Below, one piece after another: positions 38,270-50,740 of a DNA stretch of 64,000 bases. The notes beneath the pieces are model-generated. The model was given only the letters and a program-made list of their open reading frames with translations, made no database searches and was not told the DNA's origin. The DNA lies in assembly GCF_013373865.1 (NCBI RefSeq), contig NC_050473.1, forward strand, positions 3,397,455 to 3,461,454, given 5' to 3'. This DNA is from Monomorium pharaonis (lineage: Eukaryota > Arthropoda > Insecta > Hymenoptera > Formicidae). Position numbers and translations under genes: made by a program. Positions within the stretch are counted from its first letter, which is position 1. Every line of letters starts with the position of its first letter.

Positions 38270-39930
38270 AATAATTACATTCTAAGTCTCGAGAAAACAT
38301 CTCCATTAACCATTCTCGTATGCGTAGATTTATGCGTCGGGAAGCGCGCGCACTGCTGCGGAGGGGCGCCTGCTCGATCGAAAGAAGAACGCGGTTTACA
38401 AGCGCGGCGGCATTCCATGTTGGTCGGGGGGAGGAGGGCGGGGAAGGCCCGAGTTATTTGCAGTCGGTGTTGCGATTGCACCCGGATCGTGGCCTCTTTT
38501 TGCGCCAGAGACGACGGGAAGCAGAAGCATCAAGGCGCGATCGCTCTCCGAACAGAAACTTCATCTTGAGTGGCGCGCGATCGAACATCGCCGACTTTAA
38601 GTTTGTCAAAAGCTCCTGTTACATCAAGGAATCGCTCGACGCACGAGATCCGTGATGATCGTAGAAGATCGAGGAAGAGAAACTGCAACGAGGCAATTAT
38701 CGCGATTTCGATGACTCGCGAGGCCTCCGAAAGTGGTCCGGTTTTAAAGGTAACGCGCGGTACATTAATACGTATGGCGACCTATCTTTAGAGGCTCGAG
38801 CCAATCTTGGTCCGCGCGAGGAAAGAAGAAACACTCGGCGTGCGATTGGAGCGCGGGGGAGTCTGACCGCACACCATGCGGTTTCACTTACGACCCCGCG
38901 CGCGAGAAAAAAATTACGCGACTTCGAGACACAGAGAAAGGGAGTGGAAGGGAGTGGAAAGCTCTCTGGAAGACGGAGCATCGCTGCCGACTTAGCCTCG
39001 CTGCTACACACACACCCGCCGACCAGGCTCTACTATTTTTGAGAGATGTTTATCTGGCCTGGATCAGATATATAGTTATGAGTTCCAGAAGGCGCTCGAT
39101 AGTTCCCCGAAGAGGTCACTATTGGCCACCGCCGCCGCCACCGTCGTCGCCGACTCCGCACCAAAAATACGCGTGCTTGCGGTCGGGCTACTTGTCGACG
39201 CGCTCGTTCGGCTGCGCCTCGCGCGATATCCTCGGCGACGTGCCAGAGAGCCGAGCGACCGGGGATAGCGATGGCGCCGATATTCTCGCGGCGAGACGCA
39301 CGTTCTATGTCTCTCTAGGAGGGGAGGTCGCACGCGAGAGCTCGAAAAGCCGTTCTACCGAGAGATTAGGCCAAGAATTTGGCATAAATTAGATACCGGT
39401 TTTTCTTTCTCCTTTAAGGAAAAGTCACGTAAATAAGCAAAGTTGAATTTTCAGGTGGACGTAAAATTATTGATCAATTGTAGGCCGTTTCGTGTGCAAC
39501 GTCGCACAAGATAATACACAGGCTACTGTACTGTAGACGTGAACGAGGCGCAATATATGTCGCTCGAAGATTGCGACCAAGGTAACCGACCATCACTGCG
39601 CAAAAAGATATTCAAGAGGAAGCGAACGTTCGACAACATGAAGCGACAGGCACGTGCAGCTCAACTATATCGTTTGTCTTGCAGCTTTGTTAGCCTTGCT
39701 ACATATATGAGAGTGTACTTCAGAATATCACTGTGCCGTTGCATTACGGATGAAATACGCTTTGTTGAAACACGTAGTTTCGATTCATTTTCATTAGAAG
39801 ATCTGACAAAGGCCACATTCGAATTCGAAATGTATGTGTGTACATGAAGAAAATTTTATAGTAAAATTGTAGCAGAAATTATTATGGTAAATAATAAGCG
39901 CGGACCAAGGAAGAAATCATAATTGTTATA
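38270..39930. other. CpG-rich patch with overlapping open frames, no recognised gene
   Basis: GC- and CpG-rich at 38,280-39,400. Frames of 73-117 codons occur on both strands without motifs. A (CCG)-type run lies at 39,123-39,150. The frame at 39,539-39,847 (+) contains QGNRPSLRKKIFKRKRTFDN, which is basic but not a domain I can name. Confidence 0.35.
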
Positions 39931-39936
39931 GTATTT

Positions 39937-40550
39937 ACACAATTAAAAAAAAAATTTGTGTTAAATTTAATACATATTGCATGTCCCAATAAATTTTTCT
40001 GATAATTTAACATAAAAATAAAAATAAATTTTATAATTTGACATAATTTTTATGTAACAATTTAATGAGAAAATTATGTTAAGGTAATGCATATAATACG
40101 TTACTTTAACACTATTACGTTAATATAATGTATATCATGAAATCACGTCGAGAAATAACAGTCACTCTTACATTATAGAATAAACTCAACATTTTTTAAA
40201 ATTTTAACAAAAAATTTCTGTCACTGATAATAAGGAACATATTTATTGTATAAAAAATACGTGCACACTGTGTTATTTTTTCACTTTTTTTAGTTAGTCT
40301 AATAATTTAACACCTTACTTAAGGTAACACAACAACAATATGTTACAGTAACAAGCAAATGTGTTAAATAATTAAAATAATTTTAACCAAGATATTTTTT
40401 AACAAAAAATAAAATTTTTAACTATGTACACATATAATCATACAGTTATTATTATCAATATTATAGTAATAATTATTATCAAAATGACATTCCTGACCAT
40501 AATTATTTTACTATCCAATTAAACAAATATTCTACATTTTTTCTCAGTGT
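39937..40550. mobile_element. AT-rich element, family D, opposite orientation
   Basis: Begins 'acacaattaaaaaaaaaatt' followed by 'tgtgttaaatttaatacata' and 'catgtcccaat', the reverse complement of the right end of the 37.6-kb element. It ends '...attttttctcagtgt'. The two copies lie head to head about 1.8 kb apart. Confidence 0.65.
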
Positions 40551-40599
40551 AAGTTTCCCTTTTTTCTAAAAAATAAAAAAAAAGTATTTACAGCATTTT

Positions 40600-41560
40600 G
40601 CTTTGGCAGCATGCTTCAATTATCCAAAAAGAAATACATACAATAAGATCGTTTTTAGAACTATAAAAAATTGCTACATATTCGCGAATGAATCTAAATC
40701 TCCGTGTATACATCATACACGTAGTAGAACGTTCGTAGGATTTGTAATCCTCCTAAAATTACATAGCGCGCATCGGCAACGGTATCATTCGCAGGACGTT
40801 GGCCAAGGAACACGTGCATCGGTGTGTACATCAAACAGCGTACTGACATCCACGCGGAGTATTTCCGCGAGTCATAGTTCGCCGCTGCGCGGATTAACAT
40901 ATACACAGCACACCCCGTGTACACGCAAGTCATGCCGTATATTCGATAGATATTCACCCGGTTCAATTCTTGACAACCTCGGGGCGACTTGCTCGCGCTC
41001 GCGCGGGTTTCGCCGGTGGGAGACGAAACGAGCGTGAAGGAAAAGAAAAAGAAGGAAAAGAATCGCGACTCTCTTGCTCACGCGAGACAATCGCTCGCTC
41101 GCGCGCACGCGATATAGTTGCACTTGCGCGGTGTCACGGTCGAGTTAAAATTAGCAAGTCAACCGGATTCGCGCGGACGGGAGAGGCGCGGAGGCGCCTC
41201 GGCGAACACGAGCGTGCGCAGGCAGGCAGCGCGGCGAAACAATGACGGCGATCATCACGTCGGCGCGTGTGCACGCGTGCTCTCCTCCGCGCGCGCGGGA
41301 ATCTCGTCCTTGCCGCGGGCGAGATGCTTACCTACCCGCGCGACGATGACGAATTTTCGTCACGCCAATTTCGAAGATGACGACTGACACACGCGCGCAC
41401 GCGTCATCGGATTGTAAAATCGTGCATGTTAATCGACTTGGCGAGATCTTTTGCAATCGCTTCCTTTCTTTTAAGCGTCGAGAAAAATCGTCTGTATTGC
41501 GTGCGTCTGAGAAGATATACGTTAAGAGAAAAAAAAAGATCGCAGATGGCATAATTTAAC
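40600..41560. other. CpG-rich patch, no gene recognised
   Basis: Very CpG-dense at 40,960-41,400. Frames of 83-144 codons occur on both strands without motifs. The 144-codon plus frame at 40,603-41,037 faces two minus frames over the same bases. Confidence 0.35.
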
Positions 41561-41802
41561 TATAATTCATACAGCGGTTTTCTTAGTATCATATAGATAT
41601 TTATAATTATTTTAACCATATAAATTATACCTATTACGTTAGTACGTAAACTGCTCAAATATTTAAGAAATAGTTATATTCGATATAATTGTGATTTATT
41701 ACATAAAACTGTTTGTTTTATATTAATATTTTACTGTATTAAAATTCTAATAATTTACATAAACATTTTTTTATAGAATAGAGTTTTTAACAATTATCAT
41801 TT

Positions 41803-42047
41803 TATTCTCTAAATTACAATCAGTGGAAAATCACTGAAATCAGTGAAAATACACTAATTTCAGTGATACGTATAACTTCTCAATCAATGAAATAAATTTC
41901 ATTGATTTTTCAGTGATCATACACTAATTCTGATCATACATTAATTCTGAAGTAAAAATCACTAAAAGTAGATACTCACTAATCATTACAATTATAATTA
42001 TACTACCGCAAATCAGTGATAAAACACTGATTGCAATTTAGAGAGTA
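41803..42047. mobile_element. Inverted-repeat element, family C (full copy)
   Basis: The left end 'tattctctaaattacaatca', then gtggaaaatcactga, pairs with the right end (reverse complement 'tactctctaaattgcaatca', then gtgttttatcactga) over about 35 bp. The interior repeats 'cactaattctgatcata' and 'cagtgat' in both directions. About 245 bp, non-coding. Confidence 0.75.
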
Positions 42048-42059
42048 CCAATATACATT

Positions 42060-42754
42060 TTTTCTCAGTATATTTATAATGTATTCATAATAATAAAGTG
42101 AAAGTGGATGTGAAAAACACAAGGAGAGAATAAAGTCTCGTTTAGTAAGATGTGTTCATATCGCAACAATAAACTTACAACAAGGAGAATATGCGCTGAA
42201 AAAAAAGATAGTTGGTAAATGTGGGACACATACGAAAGAGACGTTTACTTTTCCAAGGGAATACTTTCGCGCGTGTTTTTATTGTTCGAAGCTAATTACT
42301 CGCGTAATGAGTAGACTCGATGACATCTGTCCCTGAGTACACGATTATGTACAACCAAGCACGATAGGTTTCGACATTATTTTTACGCTGCTAATTGTTC
42401 GCGGATTTCAAGTGAAATGACGCGCGGAGATTATTATGCGGGCGGAGCATAGGGGAGGAGTTCGGGGGCGCGCTTTGCGTTATTTGTACCTCGTTAATAT
42501 GGGCTGCGCCCCGTGGGGAGCATGCATATCGTCGAATTTCATTTCTCGCGCAAAATTGAACCGTATTCGGAAAACAGAGATTAATACGTTTTTTCACCTG
42601 GTATAAAAATAATGAATCCCCAACAATATTTTCGGTCATTTTCGATGTGGCGCTCAAGCGGACGCAATATCGCAGGGTGATTTCACGAAAAAACACGTAA
42701 AACTAATTTTCGTTCGCATTTCGCTTCGCGAAATATAGCGGTGCTTCGGCAGCG
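42060..42754. other. Mixed non-coding stretch
   Basis: AT-rich to about 42,200, then CpG-rich. A 101-codon minus frame at 42,391-42,696 has no motif. Confidence 0.35.
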
Positions 42755-42872
42755 GAAACTTTTTGCAGCATTGCTCATCGTACTTGAGTGTCCTACGTAA
42801 TTATTTTGGTAGTCCAACCAAAATTATTTTCAAATCTCTTAAATTTTGACATATCTTGACAAAGCCGTTCGT
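42755..42872. mobile_element. Half-copy of miniature element, family A
   Basis: Starts 'aactttttgcagcattgctc' and continues 'atcgtacttgagtgtcctac', 'gtaattattttggtagtcca'. This is the right half of family A without its partner arm. Confidence 0.65.
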
Positions 42873-42879
42873 TTCAAAC

Positions 42880-43844
42880 GCCGCCTAATTTCGCGTGCGT
42901 TATCTCAATCGCTTAAAAACGAAAACACCCGGTCAATCGGCGAGCGAGAGATAGATTAGTATGTGCAGGATCAGCGCGATGTGGGTTGCAAATGCAGAGG
43001 GAACGTGCATATCGATTTCAGCGCGGTATGTACGAGCACTGTGGAATGCGCCTTGTACATTATGCTGGATCGCGCTGGTGTGCAAACGGCGACTGCACCA
43101 TCGGTTTATACCGTGAAAATCGACAAGCGCATCTGTAAAATCACAAGCTGCTCGCCAAGGCGCTATAGGCCGCGTACGTAACGCACGCGCGACAAAGTGT
43201 ATTAACCATAATCGATGTAAACTATAATTTTGCAGCTTTCAAAGCGGGTATGAATAATTCGCACCCTAGTAGCATCGAATCGTCGTGCATATAGACGTCT
43301 ACCGAGCGTTCTCAATTTTAGTAACAATGAATCAATAAGAAGAATCAATGGGGAAGGGCGATGGTTCAGATACAGTTAAAGGGAATATACTGCAGTAGTT
43401 GTATAAAGAGAAGGAACAAAATTGAAGAAGAGAAAAAAGAGGCAAAGGATCTATACAGTAATCAAGGATCTAGGATAAGAAAAGAAAATAAAAATTGAAG
43501 TAAAAATAAGAGAAAATGAAATAAGATTCTGTAAATAAAAATTGGGTAATAAGCATTAAAAAATAATAAATAAAAAAGAACAAGCACGTAAATATACATA
43601 AAAAGCTATGTTAAATAAGATAGAAATAATGAGAGGAAAATTTATGTGTGCCGACATATATATGTTACATACAGAAAAATATTATTGTAGTGCTAAGAAA
43701 AGCGATTACCGAATTTTAGTTTTTTTCTGTTAGGTTCCACTCAATTTTAATTTTTTCTTATAAGTAATGGTTATCTTTACACGGAATATTTTCTTGATAA
43801 TAATCTTAAAATATATACTCATTTATCTAAAACAAGTAATATTT
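42880..43844. other. CpG-rich then purine/AT-rich stretch, no gene recognised
   Basis: CpG-rich to about 43,330, then A/G-rich (43,330-43,640) without a clean repeat unit. Confidence 0.35.
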
Positions 43845-43990
43845 ACTTAAAATAAACTTCTGTGTGCACACAAAAAATATTACACTTGTAAAAATCAAGT
43901 AAATATTTTATCAAATACATAATACATATAAGAATTACCAATCAATTAATCAAATTGAAAAATTTTGTCAAGTTCTCATTTTTTTCTTAA
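43845..43990. mobile_element. Possible remnant of family E
   Basis: In reverse complement, 43,950-43,985 gives 'gagaacttgacaaaattttt' followed by 'caatttgattaattg', close to the family E arm. The left side has only a weak partner. Confidence 0.35.
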
Positions 43991-45780
43991 TATAAATTTT
44001 AATCAGTTAAATAATTATAAGAGATGAATGCGGATGTGTCATATGATTAAAGTAAAATTGTAAACCAAACCACTTCTTGATATATAAGTTGAATTAAATA
44101 AATTATTCTATATATAAAGTTGAAATTCAGTCTGCAACGGATCTGGATGTGCTAAATATAATTTTTCTATTAATTTATTATTTCTAGTTCCGACCGAATA
44201 AGCAAGTTTAACTTTATCTTTATGTTCAAAATCATTCTATATTCAGTAGAAAGAATCAATTTATGTCAGAAGTCTTTTTTCTTTTCTAATTATGTCAGTG
44301 TACTATGAATCTATAATATGCACGCGAAGACTTTGGACATTACATACGAGACCAGACCGGCATATGCGGATGGTCGGTGCCAGCGATGTATCCGTCTGCC
44401 CATACGCGTCGTTCCGTTCGCTACGGGAAAAGTGCTCGTTTACCGATTACGACCGTGGAAGCGTTCAGCACGATTAGGAATTGCGCAGCTTGCGCGAGGC
44501 AATTCTCGCTGGTCGCAATTTGCAATGCGGCGATTACGCGACGGCGCGGCGCGGCGTCGTCGCGCGTCCTTCTTCGATAAGAGCGCAGCGTTAATTTATG
44601 TATGTACGCCACGCCATTCACGATTTATCGTAATCGCCTGTCGTCGCGCAACGAGCGCTAATTTTTCCGAGCGTTGTGCTCAACTCACCGCGAGTATCCG
44701 CGGCAATGTGCCCACGCGGTTATTTATGTGGATATGTAATTCGCTGTTGGCCGATTAATCGGACCGATTAAAGGTAGGCGCACGTCAACACTAAGAAGCG
44801 AATAAGATTCGAAAGCGATAAAGTGTATAACTATAGTTTTATGCTTAGGTAACTGGAAATTATTTGGATAGAGATAATTACAAATTGTAAATATACTTAG
44901 ATAAAAAAAGATTTAGTTTTAAATTTATGTGAATAAAAGATAAAATTATAATCTTCTATCTAGATAAATTTAATATATAACTTCCCTGTTGAGCAAAACG
45001 ATATATTCACATTTTCATTTCTAAATCTTAATTTCTTAAAAGCAAAAGTTCTTCAAATAATTGAAAACGTTGACAAAAAATATTTCTCTTTTGATATATA
45101 AGTTTGGATTTGGATTTGAATCAATATGAAAATAAAGAAGTTGAAATGCAAATATAGAAGGAAGGTAATTCGAACAAGACAATGTTTTATCTTAAGATAA
45201 AGCTAAAAATGAAGACAAATATACAAATAATCTAGAAACAAGGTAAAAATAAGATAAAACTATTTCTTTAAATGATTTTTCATGTATGGAAGATAAACGC
45301 ACGCTATATGCAACGAACGAAAGCGCGTCGAGATGAAATCTTCTTCATCGCGCGCGAGCGGTTAAAAGTCAATTGTATGTTTCGTCAAATTAACGGCGTC
45401 CGGGGTGCGCGGTGCGCATTCGCGTTTGTGCGTCGAATAATATGAGGTATACCGTACGCGCGAAAATCGGCTCGACGACGGGGGCGAGTGCTATTTCATT
45501 ATCGAATCACGTTTCAAGTGATACGCGCGCGGTGCAGAATCAAATTGAGAACAACGTTACACTCGAGCGTGTTGCGCGCTCCATAGTTCGCGTCACCGCC
45601 TATGGTGTACAAATATATATGTACATATATGTATTACATTCGCTATAGCTGGGAAAATATGAGGGATATCTCTACGTATCGACGCGTAGCGTAACATTTT
45701 TTTTTATCGGCGAGCGGCAAGGACCGTGAATCAACGCCCAAGTATTTCGCCGATCGACTTGCACGGCAAAAAAAACAGTC
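43991..45780. other. AT-rich DNA with two CpG-rich patches, no gene recognised
   Basis: CpG-rich at 44,290-44,800 and 45,290-45,770. Frames of 61-146 codons at 44,292-44,758 overlap on both strands with no motif. The remainder is A/T-rich. Confidence 0.35.
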
Positions 45781-46687
45781 CTGTTAACGATTGAGGTATC
45801 CTGTGCCCACTTATATCGATTAGAAACATTTAATTCTAATTCTGAGAATTAGAAAAATATAAGTTAAACCGAGATTGAAGATATACAATATCTTTTTTAT
45901 TGTTATGTTGAATTTTGTTAACGTGACTTGTAAATTTTCTGCTTTAATCAAAACTTATTTTTCACGCATACAAAGTTAATCCTAATCTCAAACATATTTT
46001 TTAGGGAATCTTTTGCAGAATACATGAGTTTGTCACATCCAACGGTATTTTCTCTACCTAAAGTATTCAGAAAAATCTACAAAAATTAAAAAAAATTCAA
46101 TACTGTAGTTGAAGACTTCGTAGTTATTTTAACTTACATACTTTACTGAATATTTTATCTTAGTGAACTTATCTTAGTAAACTTTGGAGCAAGTAACGAT
46201 TTTCGCCCGTAGTCTCGTAAATATTCTATTTTTTCATTATAATAATAATTAAATAGAAAAGAAACAATTCGTCAAAATTCTTTAGAGTTCGTTAATTCGA
46301 CAAAAAAGCCATTTTTCATAAATAATTAGCAAAATGTTACTTATAGAAAAGTCACATCTACATTCAGCGTTATTTTGATCTTAATAGCTGTGGAGTATCG
46401 GGTCTTTTACTTGTTTCCCTTAAGGAGAAAAAGCGAACAGGTTAGGTGCTGGATTTACAATTACGACCAGATGTTACTTTGTGTTAGACTCGTAAATCCA
46501 TGTGTTCAGGATTAGGGTTAAATTGACATTGGAAAATTCTTAAGTCGTGTTAAATTAGTGTTTTAATTTGCGTCTCTGTTCTCAATTTTAATTTCAATCC
46601 TTTTCTTACTCATGTTTCTTGAAGATAATCTACATTAATACAAATAGATATTATTTGGCAAAATAAATGTCCACTGAAAAAGATTTG
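45781..46687. other. AT-rich stretch, no gene seen
   Basis: A short perfect hairpin ttctaattct-g-agaattagaa lies near 45,835-45,856. Nothing else supported. Confidence 0.35.
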
Positions 46688-46877
46688 ACCAAATGTCGAG
46701 TAAAATACTGCTAATAAAATGTTCAGTTAATATAAGTAAAAATAATTTTACTTTTCTAAACATTTAGTATTATCATACGGTTGGTAATACTCAATATTCT
46801 TATGTTTGATAATACTTACTAAGTATTTAGAAAATTATTTTTAGTTACATTTAATTGGCATTCACTCAACATTTGGT
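46688..46877. mobile_element. 190-bp palindromic miniature element
   Basis: The left arm begins 'accaaatgtcgagtaaaata'. The reverse complement of the right arm begins 'accaaatgttgagtgaatgc'. Both continue into 'aaaaataatttt', 'cttagta' and 'tattatca'. The arms meet at about 46,785. Non-coding. Confidence 0.65.
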
Positions 46878-46949
46878 AGCCATGACATTTGATTACAAAT
46901 GTAGCAAGTAGGCATTCAGTTTATTTTTGTCAACTAATATCTATTCCTA

Positions 46950-48180
46950 CCAATGTAGGCAACCGGGAATGACGTCGATTGTACGGCAATAGCGGCAAAG
47001 TGGCAGGAGCGTGGACTTTGTACAGGGTCAAGATGAAGGTCAAGCGAAAAGGAAACGACATCCCCTTCTCGGGTTCATTACGATATGTAGATTGACGTCG
47101 TTGGCATCCGTAACCCTTTCGTCGCAGAGTCGCACCCTTCCGGTCGATCGCGCATATCTCACCGATCGTTTCAACGGAGACGATACGTTCCGTCGTTTGG
47201 GAAAGGTGTCAACGAGAAGAAAGAGGAAGAAGAAGAAGGAGGAGAAGAACAAGAGGAGACGTACATTCTCGTGTGCGCGCAACGATTATCATTCGAATGC
47301 GCGACGCGACTATTCTTCGGGGCCCCGAAACGCGGATAATTTGAATATTTCGTCAATTAACCCGCGAACGCTGTTTTACATAGGTGAGCACAGGGTTATT
47401 AACCGCATGCGGTCGACCTGCTTTATTTCGACGCCGAATTATTGCCGCTGATCTGCATTTGTCAATGCTGTCTAAATTAGGATATCGATTGAACTACCGG
47501 ACGTCAGATCCGATGTGTGCACTCGAAATCTTGTAGAATAAAAATTGAGTTTTGTAATTGTCGAATGATTTTGTTGTCACTCTAGAAGAGTCTATAATAG
47601 CTTTTTAGATATTTTAGAATATCTTTTCATTTCTGATTTTGAATAAGAAAAATGTCAGATTTTAAAAATTATATCTTTAATTTTTTCATGAAGTATAAAC
47701 AAAATACAATTGTTAAGAACAAAATGTGTAGTTCTTTAATATTGTTATTATTATTAATAATAATATTAAAGTTTGATTATTTTCTTAGGAAAAAAACTTT
47801 AGAAAAGAAGAGAGAGAAAGATCTCTTGTACGAGAAACATTGCTAAAAATTATGAAAAATAAAATATTAAATTAAAGTTAAATAAAAAAACCGCGGCAAA
47901 ATAATTAAAGAAAATCTTTCAATAAAATTTACAAAATAAGATATGTGACAATTTTTTTTATCTTAAATACATCTTCAATATTTTATGTAACAATAAAAAT
48001 TTATTTAGAATCAAAAGTAAAGTTGTATTTTTTAATTAAAATTAGAAATAAAAAATAAATAAATAATTTGAAGAGAGGAGAGTCTCTAAATTTTTCCCTT
48101 GGACGCCTTTATAGAAGTAATTTTTAGTTTTTATCAGAGTGTGAAAACAATACAACAATAAAACTCAAATATAATTACAT
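46950..48180. other. CpG-rich patch then AT-rich stretch, no gene recognised
   Basis: Frames at 47,011-47,451 (+) and 47,040-47,356 (-) overlap and owe a Lys/Arg-rich or Phe/Ser-rich section to an A/G-rich run at 47,210-47,262. AT-rich without features at 47,560-48,180. Confidence 0.35.
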
Positions 48181-50060
48181 AAGCTCAAGTCCCATTCTTT
48201 TAAAGTGACGTTTAAAGTGACGTTTCACTCTACGAAATTTAGAGAGTATGCAAGAATTAATTTCACGACGATATAATAACGTCATGGAATCGCTTCGGAA
48301 TTTACGCGATAGAAACACAGAAATTGGATGATATGACTTAAATGGAGGAGTTGCTTAATTAGCGGGATTAGTAGTTTCCGCTAACATTTTGATCAACTTT
48401 CACCTCATCATAAACTTGTACAGCTCACCGGAAAGGCGGAGAAGGGCGGTGGGTGGCGACGGGCAAATGCTGCACCCTCGCCAGTTACGCCACTGAGAGC
48501 GTTTTCATCTGCGTGAAATTCCGAGCATAACTCGCGATACGAAGAAGATTCCGCGAGATCCATTCCACGCGTTATTCTTCTCCTCGCGCAGGGAAGATAC
48601 CTTCGGTGACGAGATCCGTTTGCTCCGTTGCGAATCGATCGGCGCGACGCGAGCGCATCAAAATGCATCACTGCGATTATCACGAGCACCGGTAATAAAT
48701 TCTTACTGAGCGCTCGCGCGTTTGTTTGTAACGGTCACCATTTTCGATTCCCGTAATTAGCGGTAAATTAATATTCGCTGCGAGCGTACGCGGACGCGCG
48801 GTTGAATGTTTCGAAAACCCGCTTAACGCCCATAAACATACACACACCCTTTCGCCAAACGGCAGGGATGAACGAGGGGGTAAAGGGGGACGGAGGGGGA
48901 AGGAAACGGGCGATGCCTCGCAAATCGTATCGATCCCGTTGTATTTACCGAATGAGTTTTACGAATTACATCGTGGCACGTTTGATTTGCACGGCATTTC
49001 GATATGTAGCTCTTTCCCTCCCCCAACCGCCCAATGCCGACGATACTAGTGTCGCTTTTCACTGGTATTCGGTTAAATTTGTACATTGCATATCCGACGT
49101 GACGCATAAATAAAGAATTATTCCATCAGTCGTTAAATGAGCGACATTAGAGCTTTATGTAGTGACGGTGGCGGTTAAATGGTATCGGGCGGTACGAATT
49201 CTTAATTAAATCCTGGCCATCGCGTTAATTCTCCGTCCCTCCGCGCAATTTTACTTCTCCTCCTTTGAAATGTGTAATATACATTCATAAGGAGAGAAAT
49301 TGGTCGATGTGATTGCGACTTCGACGAATACCTGACGTCGCATTTTGAACGATAATTCCGGGAGCTCCGCGATAAACGAGCAGTCTCGGTGGACTTTCGT
49401 CCTGATAACGACGACCAATTCGGAGGGTCTGGTGACGAAAGGTTACGGAAAGAACGTGGGAAAGTCCTGCCGGGGGTATGCAAATCGATCGCGCGGCACC
49501 GTGGGTCCGAGGCGAAACTCGGTTTCCGAACTGTGCCGCGTAAGTGACACGTCGACACGTGCAAAAAGAATTCTCTCCCGGTATTAGAGGAGGAGGAGGA
49601 GGAGGAGGAGAAGGAGGAGGAGGAAGAGTGCGGAGAGAGATTGACGCTGAGAGCGATGAAAAAAAAAGAAGGAAATCACCGATATCGCTTACGTCACACG
49701 CATTCCCGCGATTACGACTCGACTATTCGAGGGTGATTTTGTCGGACGCGGAGATTTCAACATCAATAACCGTTTATCTTTCTACTTTTTTTTTACGAGC
49801 GCTTCGATAAAATATCTCGATGTCGAGACGAGGCCCATCGATCCGCAATGACAGCCGCGCGGGCGGAGTTCCGCGATTCGAAGCCCTCTCGGAGCATGAT
49901 TAATTATAACCACCGTATCGCGGATGATGATCCCATTATCGTACAGCGAATCTCTGCCAATCGCGGGAATTTCATAACATACTGATGTCGAACTAGTGCC
50001 AATGATGTTGATTACGCCGCCGATTATATTTATAGGTGTCCCTCTAGTTACGACTATTTC
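48181..50060. other. CpG-rich patch, no gene recognised
   Basis: Mostly CpG-rich, with frames of 80-120 codons on both strands. Contains the GGA microsatellite at 49,587-49,627 and one CGTGGGAAA word (49,455-49,463) that fits the Su(H) binding consensus. Such a word is expected several times by chance in a window of this size. Confidence 0.35.
49587..49627. repeat. (GGA)n microsatellite
   Basis: GGA triplets with one AAG interruption near 49,611. Confidence 0.9.
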
Positions 50061-50740
50061 AACTTATTTTTAGAATTATCAATATGCGCGATTTCGACAA
50101 TATTGTTTTATAAGCACAGTATTAATTTGTGTCTTATTTAATCGTATTTATTCATAACTTTATTATTCGGATGAATCTTTTTACATCATTCAATAGTTTG
50201 ACGATGGTTTTGACTAAATTAATTTTAACTTAATTTAGTTTAATTTACTTTTAAAATGTTAACTTATTCAACTCTGATAAATACAGAATGCATTTTGATT
50301 TTGCCATAATCAGAAATGTCATATGTATGTATATATAACGCTGTAAATTTGCGAAATCAAATATAATCAATAAAACTTATTATCATTCAATATGCAGTTT
50401 GCAAAAAACAAAAACGTATAACTTTGTTCTTAAGAATTTTTTTGCAAATTTTATTATATAGAAAAAAGCCATGAATGTATGAGTTTCTACCTTTTTAATT
50501 CTCTAAGCAAATCATTTTTATCAATATTGATAAAATGCAATTCCTGAGAAATAAAGGAGTATTTTTACACGACCTATATTAGCAACTTTGCTCTAATAAA
50601 ATAATTATTTTTCAAACATAAATGTTTCGCTTATAATATATTTAAACAACACTGTATGTCATTTTAAACGATATGTATTACATATAGTGACAATTTAGCA
50701 TACTTAATGCTATATTATATGACTTATGATCAATTCCGAT
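50061..50740. other. AT-rich stretch, nothing recognised
   Basis: Low-GC sequence with no clear repeat or gene. Confidence 0.4.

Noticed and set aside
44292..44758. 146-codon plus frame
   Set aside because: Arg-rich composition expected from CpG-rich DNA, with overlapping frames on both strands; no domain.
49455..49463. CGTGGGAAA, a consensus Su(H) site (also TGTGAGAAA at 62,884 and CGTGGGAA at 60,431)
   Set aside because: The degenerate consensus is expected about four times by chance in 64 kb on two strands, and the sites do not cluster.
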